The position numbers and the translations under genes are program-made. The notes beneath the pieces were generated by a model. The model was not told the origin of the DNA. It ran no database searches and saw nothing but the letters and a program-made list of their open reading frames with translations. From Alphaproteobacteria bacterium (GTDB lineage Bacteria; Pseudomonadota; Alphaproteobacteria; Micavibrionales; UBA2020): DNA of 54,729 bases. Where the stretch lies: contig SCTB01000144.1 in NCBI GenBank assembly GCA_004297545.1, forward strand, positions 1 to 54,729, written 5' to 3'. Positions 40,110 through 47,124 of this stretch are shown here, one piece after another (position 1 is the stretch's first letter; every line of letters starts with the position of its first letter).

Positions 40110-40637
40110 ATGGGCTTGAAAAAATTTCTCGAAAACCTGAAGAAAAAGGCTGAAGACCACCTGAAGGAAGAAACCGATCCCGCCAAGATCAAGAAGGCGA
40201 AAAAGGAAGCCGCGGAGAAAACCTTCAAGCGCACCACCACCATGATCAAATGGGCGAAAAAAGGCATGGAGACCTATAACGACGTCTCGCAGAAGGTCGA
40301 AAAAGTCACCGACGCCGCCGCCGAAAAAACCGCGGACCTCGCCGAAAAGGCCAAGCCGATTGCCGATAAGATCGACCAGGCCGCAAGCGCCGTCGGCGAA
40401 AAAGCGAAAGTCGCTTTCGACGTCGTGAAGGACAAGGTCGTGCAGGGCGTCGACGCCGCCGGCAAAAAGATCGAGGAAACCCGCGAAGAAAACGCGAAGA
40501 AGCCCTCCACCGGCTCCGGCCTGCTGGACTTCATCGCGCCCGCCGTTCCCGAAACCGATGCGACCAAGCCGAAAGTAAAAGACGAAACACCGAAAGAGCC
40601 GCCCAAAGCCGCTCCCCCGGCTCCTCCCGCGCCCTGA
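40110..40637 (+). CDS. Lysine/alanine-rich helical protein with Pro-rich tail
   Basis: A 175-residue protein starting MGLKKFLENLKKKAEDH (GGAAAGG lies just upstream; an ATG at 40086 is less likely). About residues 1-135 are amphipathic helix with 11-residue-like periodicity, as in LEA or apolipoprotein-like helices: AAEKTADLAEKAKPIADKI, then AVGEKAKVAFDVVKDKV. STGSGLLDFIAPAVPET marks a hinge, and the end is PKEPPKAAPPAPPAP. No signal peptide. Possible roles include stress protection or membrane-surface binding, but none is shown. A strong terminator follows. Confidence 0.7.
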   Translation: MGLKKFLENLKKKAEDHLKEETDPAKIKKAKKEAAEKTFKRTTTMIKWAKKGMETYNDVSQKVEKVTDAAAEKTADLAEKAKPIADKIDQAASAVGEKAKVAFDVVKDKVVQGVDAAGKKIEETREENAKKPSTGSGLLDFIAPAVPETDATKPKVKDETPKEPPKAAPPAPPAP

Positions 40638-40655
40638 TTTTCAAGCGATAGAATT

Positions 40656-40693
40656 AAAACAGGCGGTTCGCAAGAGCCGCCTGTTTTGTTTTC
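40656..40693 (+). terminator. Intrinsic terminator
   Basis: AACAGGCGGTTC pairs with GAGCCGCCTGTT around a GCAA loop (one G-T pair) and runs into TTTTGTTTTC. It lies 19 bases after the stop of the helical-protein gene. The A-run before the stem makes it bidirectional in appearance. Confidence 0.88.
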
Positions 40694-40700
40694 TTCCACT

Positions 40701-40794
40701 GTCATGCCAGCGAAAGCTGGCATCTCACAGGCCTTTGGCCTGCTTCTATAAAGGCGCGCAGAGCGCGCGAGATCCCTGCTTTCGCAGGGATGAC
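40701..40794. repeat. Palindromic intergenic repeat, GTCATGCCAGCGAAAGC type
   Basis: Hairpin arms GCCAGCGAAAGCTGGC at the left and ATCCCTGCTTTCGCAGGGAT at the right end, with AGGCCTTTGGCCT and GCGCGCAGAGCGCGC palindromes between. It is bounded by GTCAT and ATGAC. Immediately followed by the 48-base repeat at 40825. Confidence 0.7.
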
Positions 40795-40824
40795 AGCTCA
40801 TTTTGAAACGCCACATCCAAGATT

Positions 40825-40872
40825 GTCATCCCCGCGAACGCGGGGATCCAGTACCGTGGTTATAAAAACGCG
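40825..40872. repeat. Left copy of a 48-base inverted repeat pair
   Basis: Starts GTCATCCCCGCGAACGCGGG and ends GTGGTTATAAAAACGCG. The reverse complement of 41659-41706 matches it at 46 of 48 positions; the two differences keep the inner hairpin paired. The pair encloses the secreted-protein gene. Confidence 0.85.
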
Positions 40873-40900
40873 GTTCGTGGAGATGGGCAGAGGTTCGAGT

Positions 40901-41563
40901 TTAGGGAACCAGATACGTCGGCTTAGTCGCAAACCTTACCATAGCATCCATCTGCTGAAATACTGGAATATCACTTTCGGGGAACAAGGCGGTACCCATC
41001 ACGCGTTCCATATTGTTAAATGCATCCCTGCCTTTCAACCCGGCGCGATAGGTAGTGATTGTCAAGATTGCATGGAGAGGAGTGCCCTTAAATCCAGCAG
41101 GCGTGTCAGCCCGCTTTGAAGGCCACACCGGATATTTTAAACGAACCGCAAAAACCAAGTCATCAGGATCTGGCTGATCACTAGGCTGATCACTAGGCTG
41201 ATCACTAACATATGCCTCACTCTGGGCCAAAATCACTGGCTTATCATCTCCCGATTCATCCGTCAGACACCCTGCCAAGGATTTTTTTACAATATCTTCG
41301 ATATGCTCCTCGAATGTAGTATTTTGAAATTCCTTTACCCAAACAGGCGCAGCTCTTAGTTGCTCATACGTGGGCATTTGCAAAAAAAGAATGATTACCC
41401 TTTTAAACTTATAAAAAGGGGCGCCTGCCCAGCTTGATTGGTCACACTTCTGATTGATAGCTCCGCGGTCCGAAGGTACTTGCGCGCTACAGGGATTTAT
41501 AACCGCTACAATGACCAAAAACGCAAAACATATAACTGCCCAAACCTTTCGACGGAACATCAT
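40901..41563 (-). CDS. Unknown secreted protein between inverted repeats
   Basis: A 220-residue protein from ATG 41563 (GAGGAG ten bases upstream). The start is a signal peptide, MMFRRKVWAVICFAFLVIVA, cut after NPCSA. The mature part is a helical stretch (PTYEQLRAAPVWVKEFQ, EEHIEDIVKKSLAGCL), a repeat SDQPSDQPSDQP, and a C-terminal beta-like part LVFAVRLKYPVWPS, LHAILTITTYRAG. No known domain. Its base composition is more AT-rich than its neighbours and it is framed by inverted repeats, which fits an acquired or mobilised unit (inference). No transposase is present. Confidence 0.65.
   Translation of the reverse strand: MMFRRKVWAVICFAFLVIVAVINPCSAQVPSDRGAINQKCDQSSWAGAPFYKFKRVIILFLQMPTYEQLRAAPVWVKEFQNTTFEEHIEDIVKKSLAGCLTDESGDDKPVILAQSEAYVSDQPSDQPSDQPDPDDLVFAVRLKYPVWPSKRADTPAGFKGTPLHAILTITTYRAGLKGRDAFNNMERVMGTALFPESDIPVFQQMDAMVRFATKPTYLVP
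41172..41207. repeat. Three tandem 12-base units inside the secreted-protein gene
   Basis: GGCTGATCACTA occurs three times without a break and encodes SDQP three times on the minus strand. In-frame 12-base units of this type change copy number by slippage without a frameshift, so length variation between strains is expected (inference). Confidence 0.9.
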
Positions 41564-41658
41564 ATTTTCGCTTCTCCTCGCGAATTTTTATCCTGCATCA
41601 TCCAATACCTCTCACCTCGCGCGGTTAATAAACTACTGTCCGCACTACCTGCACCTGC

Positions 41659-41706
41659 CGCGTTTTTATAACCACGGTACTGGATTCCCGCGTTCGCGGG
41701 AATGAC
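41659..41706. repeat. Right copy of the 48-base inverted repeat pair
   Basis: Reads CGCGTTTTTATAACCACGG through to CGCGGGAATGAC, the reverse complement of 40825-40872 with two differences. It lies 95 bases upstream of the secreted-protein start codon. Confidence 0.85.
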
Positions 41707-41942
41707 TTTGCTCTGTTTATTCTTCCGTCTCGTCTCCATTTTACTGGCTTCCTCCTGAAAGCCTCTCATTCAGCCTGACAAAGATTTTCAGGGGCGGCAA
41801 TGTAATTTTGTGTAACGCCCTGTAACGCGGCCTTGGCCGTTCTTCCGCATAACGAAAATGCGATGGAAAACGGAAACGCGTTTCAGGCCGTTCCGCCGGG
41901 AATGAGGGCGAATCGAAAAAAGGGGCCTTCCAACCCCTCCTC

Positions 41943-42055
41943 GTCGTCCCGGCGAAAGCCGGGATCCACGGACTTCCGATGCCGGCTATAACCGGCAGGC
42001 GCCTGTTTAAATTGAACCGATGCGGTCCGTGGGCCCCGGCCTTCGCCGGGGCGAC
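41943..42055. repeat. Palindromic intergenic repeat, GTCCCGGCGAAAGCCGGGA type
   Basis: CCCGGCGAAAGCCGGG on the left and CCCCGGCCTTCGCCGGGG on the right, bounded by GTCGTC and GCGAC, with ATGCCGGCTATAACCGGCAG in the middle. It sits in the long gap before fadD. Confidence 0.7.
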
Positions 42056-42163
42056 GGCTTTTAGCCCCCCTGGAAAGGGCATAAATTCCCTTTTAATTGA
42101 ACACCATGCATTTATTTAATTGAACATTGTATAATTAAATGCTAGGATGGAGATAATAGCGGA

Positions 42164-42286
42164 TTAACAGCCAGCGAGCGTTTTATCCATGTCCTGCCTG
42201 ATCGCCCTCCTCGCCAGCTTGGCGTCGCTGTACCAGAACAGCGTCATGCTAAACGCGCCGGTGAGGGTGAAATGAGCGTCCGGCAT
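42164..42286 (-). CDS. Possible 40-residue small protein
   Basis: ATG 42286 to TAA 42164 reads MPDAHFTLTGAFSMTLFWYS then DAKLARRAIRQDMDKTLAGC. Codon use is GC-rich and genome-like. The N-terminal half is apolar enough for a weak membrane contact and the rest is a basic helix. The only ribosome-site candidate (GAAGGAA) is 13 or more bases upstream, which is long. A real but unknown mini-gene or chance are both possible. Confidence 0.3.
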   Translation of the reverse strand: MPDAHFTLTGAFSMTLFWYSDAKLARRAIRQDMDKTLAGC

Positions 42287-42529
42287 CCACAGCGCAGGAA
42301 TTCCTTCCACGGTCTTCACAAGGACAACGCCGCTGCATTTTCCAAAACTTTTTTACTTGATGCTATGAAAAAAGACTCTCGCTTTACAGCAAGTATTGAA
42401 GCTGTTAGGTTTTCCGGTAATCAGAATTTCGCTAATAACAAGAAACGGCAATCAGGATGGGTGTGTGTCGTGTTTCCGTCTTACGGAAGCGCATATATTT
42501 GTGCCGCCCTAACCAGAGAGAGCAAAAGA

Positions 42530-44302
42530 ATGACGTCCTCCGCCAACCCGCAGCCGAAATCCGCAAACCCCTGGGACAAAAAATATCCCGTCGACATCCA
42601 CTGGGATATGGATGTGCCTGTTTCCACGATGGTGAAGATGTTCGAGGACTCGGCGCGCAAGAACGCCGACAAGCCCTGCCTGAATTTCATGGGCAAGCAG
42701 CTCACCTTTAAAGAGGTGGACGAAATGGCGGACAGGTTCGCCAAGGGCCTGCAGGACCAGGGCATCGGCAAGGGCAGCCATGTGGGCCTGTGCCTTCCCA
42801 ACACGCCGTTCTACGTCATCGCCTATTACGGCGCGCTGAAGACGGGCGCGACGGTCGTGAACTTCAACCCGCTCTATGCCGAGCAGGAAATGAAGCACCA
42901 GATCAACGACAGCCAGTGCGATGTGATGGTTTCCATCAACGTCAAGCAGATCCAGCCCAAAGTCGACAAGATGCTGAACGGCGAGACCTGCCTGAAAAAA
43001 GTCATCGTCTGCGACCTCTCCGACGCGCTGCCCAAAGTGAAAGGCTTCGCCTTCCGCGCGCTGAACGCCGTCAAAGGCCTGTTCGGCAAGTCCGACACCG
43101 TGAAGGTGAAGGAAGACAAGACGCATATCCCCTTCGCCAAGCTGATGAAGAGCAAGGGCGCGCCGAAACCCGTCGACATCGACCCCGAAGACATCGCGGT
43201 GCTGCAATACACCGGCGGCACCACGGGCGTGCCGAAAGCAGCCATGCTGTCCCATGCGAATCTCACCGCCAACGTGAAACAGGCGGAAATGTGGTTCGCG
43301 GGTGGCGCCAAGACGAACAAGCAGGAAAAGATGCTGGCCGTGCTGCCGTTCTTCCACGTCTTCTCGATGACCGTGCAGATGAACATGTCGATCAACCTGG
43401 GCGCCGAGCTCGTCATGCTGCCGAAGTTCGACGCGGAAACCACGCTGAAGACGATCGACAAGGAAAAGCCCACGATGTTCGCGGGCGTTCCCACGCTGTA
43501 CAAGGCGCTGCTCGATCACAAGAACTCCTCCAAATACGACCTGTCGTCGATGAACGTCTGCCTCTCGGGCGGCGCGGGCCTGCCGGAGACGACGGCGAAA
43601 GCATGGAAGGCGCGCACGGGCAAGGAGCTCACCGAAGGCTACGGCCTCTCGGAAACCTCTCCGATTGCGACCGCGAACCCCGTCCACGGCGAGAAGAAGA
43701 ACAACTCCATCGGCATGCCGCTGCCCAGGACGGAAGTGCGCATCGTCCAGCTGGAATTCCCCGACAAGGAATGCCCGATCAAGATGGAAGGCGAAATCTG
43801 CCTGCGCGGCCCGCAGGTGATGAAAGGCTACTGGAACCGCCCCGACGAGACGGAAAAGGTGATGGACAAGGACGGCTTTTTCCACACCGGCGACGTCGGC
43901 TATATGGACGAAGAAGGCTATATCTTCATCGTCGACCGCATCAAGGACATGATCAACGCCTCGGGCCTCAAAGTATTCCCCCGCAAGGTGGAAGAGGCGA
44001 TTCTGCAGCACAGCGATGTCTCCGAAGTCATCGTGGCGGGCGTGAAGGACGAATACCGCGGCGAAAACGTGAAGGCATACATTGTCTTCAAGCCCGGCAA
44101 ATACGTGGATCAGGACGACATGGTGAAGTTCCTGAAAGACAAGCTGGCGCCCTACGAAATGCCCAAGCTGTTCGAATATCGCGACAGCCTGCCGAAGACC
44201 ATGATTGGAAAGCCCGACCGCAAAGCGCTTAAGGCGGAAGAAGCGGCACGGGAACAAGACGTAAAAAAGAAAGCGCCGGGGCCTAAGCCGCCGCGGCCCT
44301 GA
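42530..44302 (+). CDS. fadD: Long-chain acyl-CoA synthetase (AMP-binding)
   Basis: A 590-residue adenylate-forming enzyme that activates fatty acids to acyl-CoA. The P-loop-like motif YTGGTTGVPKAAMLSH is near residue 225, GYGLSETSPIA follows, then GDVGYMDEEGYIFIVDRIKD and GLKVFPRKVEEAI near the linker. The C-terminal catalytic lysine is in KTMIGKPDRKAL. ATG 42530 opens on SSANPQPKSANPWDKKYP, the usual start for this group; the frame extends 86 codons upstream but that stretch is not family-like. The tail is basic and proline-rich. The DUF2339 genes begin 27 bases after it, so they may share the message. Confidence 0.93.
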   Translation: MTSSANPQPKSANPWDKKYPVDIHWDMDVPVSTMVKMFEDSARKNADKPCLNFMGKQLTFKEVDEMADRFAKGLQDQGIGKGSHVGLCLPNTPFYVIAYYGALKTGATVVNFNPLYAEQEMKHQINDSQCDVMVSINVKQIQPKVDKMLNGETCLKKVIVCDLSDALPKVKGFAFRALNAVKGLFGKSDTVKVKEDKTHIPFAKLMKSKGAPKPVDIDPEDIAVLQYTGGTTGVPKAAMLSHANLTANVKQAEMWFAGGAKTNKQEKMLAVLPFFHVFSMTVQMNMSINLGAELVMLPKFDAETTLKTIDKEKPTMFAGVPTLYKALLDHKNSSKYDLSSMNVCLSGGAGLPETTAKAWKARTGKELTEGYGLSETSPIATANPVHGEKKNNSIGMPLPRTEVRIVQLEFPDKECPIKMEGEICLRGPQVMKGYWNRPDETEKVMDKDGFFHTGDVGYMDEEGYIFIVDRIKDMINASGLKVFPRKVEEAILQHSDVSEVIVAGVKDEYRGENVKAYIVFKPGKYVDQDDMVKFLKDKLAPYEMPKLFEYRDSLPKTMIGKPDRKALKAEEAAREQDVKKKAPGPKPPRP

Positions 44303-44329
44303 TAGAGGCGCTTTCAAAGACGGGGTGTG

Positions 44330-47122
44330 ATGGTATTTCTTTCGCTGGTCCTGCTTGTCTTCATGCTGATGGTCTGGTCGCGCATCGGCCGCCTGAATGA
44401 AGACCTGGAAAAACTTCGCGACGAAGTCAGGGGCTTGAGAAAACGCGTTGCGTCCGGGGCGCCAGCCCCGGCGCAGCAGCCCGCCGCCACCGTCTGGCCG
44501 CACGAGACCGAAGCACCCTACCAGCCCGTCGAAATGCTGGCGCCCACGCCGGAGCCGGAGCCAATCATCACGCCCGCCCCCACGGCGGAGCCGGAAACCC
44601 CTGCCTTCCGGATGGAACAGACGCCCGAAGCGATCCGCCAGAGATATATGGACGCCAAGAGGGAAGAGGCCTATCGCGAGGAGGTTCGCGACCAGGAAGA
44701 ACCGCCGCTGGAACCCGCCAGCACAGGCGGTGGCAATGTGCCCCCCGGAAAGGGCGGCTTCGAATTCAACTTCGGCAAGAAATTGCCGGTGTGGATCGGC
44801 GGCGTCGCCTTGGCCTTCGCCGGCTTCTTCCTGGTCAAGTATACCATCGACATGGGCTGGCTGACGAAGGAAGTCCGCATCGTCCTCGGCCTGGTTTTCG
44901 GCTGCGGCATGATCATCGCGGCTTCCTGGATCCGCCTCAAAAAGCCGGGAATGGCCGACGGCGCCCGGATCGCCCAGGCGCTGACCGGCGCCGGCATCGC
45001 CGACCTCTACGCCACCATTTTCACGGCGACCATGATGTTCCATCTGGTCCCGCCGCTCACCGGCTTCATCGGCATGGCCTTCGTGACGGCCGCCGCCGTG
45101 ATACTGTCCGTGCGCCACGGCATTCCAATCGCGATCCTGGGCCTCCTGGGCGGCTTCCTGACGCCCGCGCTGATCCATACCGGCCATGCCAGCGCGCCCA
45201 TGCTGTTCAGCTACCTGTTCATGCTCGTCATCGGCTTTTTCAGCGTGATCGTCATGCTAGCCTGGTGGGTGCTCGCCATCCCCGTGCTGATCCTGGCCTT
45301 CCTGTGGGTCCCGGTCTGGATGATCATCCCCGGTTATTTCCATCCCGACGACGGCCTCTGGCTGGGCCTCTTCCTGCTGGCCGTCGCCACGGTCGCCATC
45401 GGCGCGTCGGGAAAGGCGATGACCACGGGCAAGCCGCAGGATTCCGACTGGGGCAAGAGCCTGGGATATTTCGCGCTCACCGGCGCCATCGTGCTGATGG
45501 CGGTCGTGACGAGCCAGTGCGAGTTCGCGCTCGAGGACTGGGCGCTCTACGCTCTCCTCGGCGCCGGCTGCTTCGGCCTCGCCTACTTCAGGCCCGCGCT
45601 TTACAACATCGCGCCGTGGATGACGATGGTCGCGTCGCTGGTCATGCTGGCCATGTGGTGGCGCTCGCCGGGCATGGACACGGCGGCTTTCGATTCCACC
45701 TATGCGCATGTGCTGCTGGGCTTCGCGCTGCTGTACTGCGGCGGCGCCTTCTTCCTCCTGCGCTCCCGTCCGTCGCTGAAGTCCGCGGGGCTGCTCTCCG
45801 CCTCCGCCTTGAGCTTTTACGGGCTGGGCTACGCGCGCCTGAGCGAGAAGATCTATCCCATCCTCGAGCTTGAAAAGACCGAGATCCTGCATGTCTGGGG
45901 CTTCGCGGCCATGGCGCTGGGCGGCCTCTTCACGCTGCTCACCGTGCGGCTCATGCAGCTGTTCCGCGGCGACGACGCGTTGCGCCAGCGGCTGCTCGCC
46001 GTTTCCACGCTCACGGCCACCGCCTTCCTGTCGATCGCGATGACCATCGAGGTGCGCCACGAATTCCTCGCCGTCGCCTTTGCAGCCCAGCTGCTGGCGG
46101 TCTGCTGGGTCAACCTGAAAGTCGACATCAAGGCGCTGCGCAGCATCGCCGCCATTCTGTTCGGCGTTTTTGTCTTCCTGATGGGCGAGCAGCTGCTGAT
46201 GCTCTTCGCCATTATTGTCAACAGCCTGTTCGGCGCCAGAATGGACTTCTGGCACGGGCGCCTGCCGCTGGCCGAAGACCCGATGTTCCAGCTCGGCCTT
46301 CCCATGGCGATGGTCGGCCTTTCCGGCTACCTTCTCCAGCGCCAGCGCGACGGCAAACTCGCGGAGGTCTTCGAGATGGCCACGGTCGGCCTGGGCGCGC
46401 TGCTGCTGTATTACGTGATGCGCAACGTCTTCAGGGTGGACGCCAGCGTGATGTTCCCGCCCGTCGGGTTCTTCCAGCGCGGCATCACCACGAACCTGTT
46501 CTTCGCCGCCGGCCTCGCGGTCGTCTATGCCGGCCGGCAGTTCTCGCGCCGGGCGCTGGTCTGGAGCGGCACGGCCGTGTTCCTGATGGCGGTCTTCCGC
46601 GTCTTCTGGTTCGACTTCATGATTTCGAACCCCCTGTTCAACGCCAGGATGGAAGTCGGCTCCGCCTTCCTGTTTAACAGCCTGATGTTCCCCTACCTGC
46701 TGCCCTGCTTCTGGCTGTGGCTGGAGGAACGGCCGCAGCTGCGCCTCGTCACCCTGTCGCCGGCGCTGCGCGGAGGCCTCATGCTGGCGCTGATCTTCAC
46801 CTATATCACCCTCAACGTGCGCCAGTCGTTCCACGGCTCCGTGCTTGCCGGCGGCGGAACGTCGCACGCCGAATTCTACACCTATTCGGCGGTCTGGCTG
46901 ATGCTGGGCGCGCTGCTGCTGTTCTTCGGCACGGTGCGCAAGGACCGGCCGATGCGCGTGGCCTCGCTTGTTCTTGTCATCCTGACCATCGGCAAGGTCT
47001 TTCTCTTCGACGCTGCCGAGCTGGAAGGCCTGTACAGGGTCTTCTCCTTCATGGGGCTGGGCCTGAGCTTGCTGGCGCTCAGCTGGTTCTATACCCGTTT
47101 CGTTTTCAAGGATAAGGACTAG
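44330..47122 (+). CDS. DUF2339 multipass membrane protein, copy 1
   Basis: A 930-residue protein. An N-terminal helix (FLSLVLLVFMLMVWSRIG) leads to a short coiled coil (RLNEDLEKLRDEVRGLRKRV) and a Pro/Glu-rich linker to about 135. About 25 membrane helices fill the rest. The family's core is seen at about residue 155, KKLPVWIGGVALAFAGFFLV, followed by MGWLTKEVRIVLGL and GAGIADLYATIFTA. DUF2339 proteins are widespread inner-membrane proteins of unknown function. GTG 44327 precedes ATG 44330; I use the ATG. The second copy begins 2 bases after this stop. Confidence 0.85.
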   Translation: MVFLSLVLLVFMLMVWSRIGRLNEDLEKLRDEVRGLRKRVASGAPAPAQQPAATVWPHETEAPYQPVEMLAPTPEPEPIITPAPTAEPETPAFRMEQTPEAIRQRYMDAKREEAYREEVRDQEEPPLEPASTGGGNVPPGKGGFEFNFGKKLPVWIGGVALAFAGFFLVKYTIDMGWLTKEVRIVLGLVFGCGMIIAASWIRLKKPGMADGARIAQALTGAGIADLYATIFTATMMFHLVPPLTGFIGMAFVTAAAVILSVRHGIPIAILGLLGGFLTPALIHTGHASAPMLFSYLFMLVIGFFSVIVMLAWWVLAIPVLILAFLWVPVWMIIPGYFHPDDGLWLGLFLLAVATVAIGASGKAMTTGKPQDSDWGKSLGYFALTGAIVLMAVVTSQCEFALEDWALYALLGAGCFGLAYFRPALYNIAPWMTMVASLVMLAMWWRSPGMDTAAFDSTYAHVLLGFALLYCGGAFFLLRSRPSLKSAGLLSASALSFYGLGYARLSEKIYPILELEKTEILHVWGFAAMALGGLFTLLTVRLMQLFRGDDALRQRLLAVSTLTATAFLSIAMTIEVRHEFLAVAFAAQLLAVCWVNLKVDIKALRSIAAILFGVFVFLMGEQLLMLFAIIVNSLFGARMDFWHGRLPLAEDPMFQLGLPMAMVGLSGYLLQRQRDGKLAEVFEMATVGLGALLLYYVMRNVFRVDASVMFPPVGFFQRGITTNLFFAAGLAVVYAGRQFSRRALVWSGTAVFLMAVFRVFWFDFMISNPLFNARMEVGSAFLFNSLMFPYLLPCFWLWLEERPQLRLVTLSPALRGGLMLALIFTYITLNVRQSFHGSVLAGGGTSHAEFYTYSAVWLMLGALLLFFGTVRKDRPMRVASLVLVILTIGKVFLFDAAELEGLYRVFSFMGLGLSLLALSWFYTRFVFKDKD

Positions 47123-47124
47123 GA

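Larger units (their letters stand above)
41707..42529. other. Long gap before fadD (about 820 bases)
   Basis: Besides the palindromic repeat (41943-42055) and one weak small reading frame (42164-42286, minus), no gene is visible. TAATTGAACA is seen twice (near 42095 and 42118) in an AT-rich segment that may hold a promoter. The 42290-42529 part is open on the + strand in frame with fadD, but its composition is AT-rich and unlike the family, so it is taken as leader. Confidence 0.4.

Noticed and set aside
41172-41207. CRISPR-like short repeats
   Set aside because: Units are contiguous 12-mers without spacers and encode SDQP in frame.
42272-42529. N-terminal extension of the acyl-CoA synthetase
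   Set aside because: The 86 extra codons are AT-rich, do not resemble the family and precede a normal start at 42530.
42509-45187. Very long open frame (892 codons) on the minus strand
   Set aside because: It lies opposite fadD and the first DUF2339 gene, which have clear family motifs. Long antisense frames are expected in GC-rich DNA.
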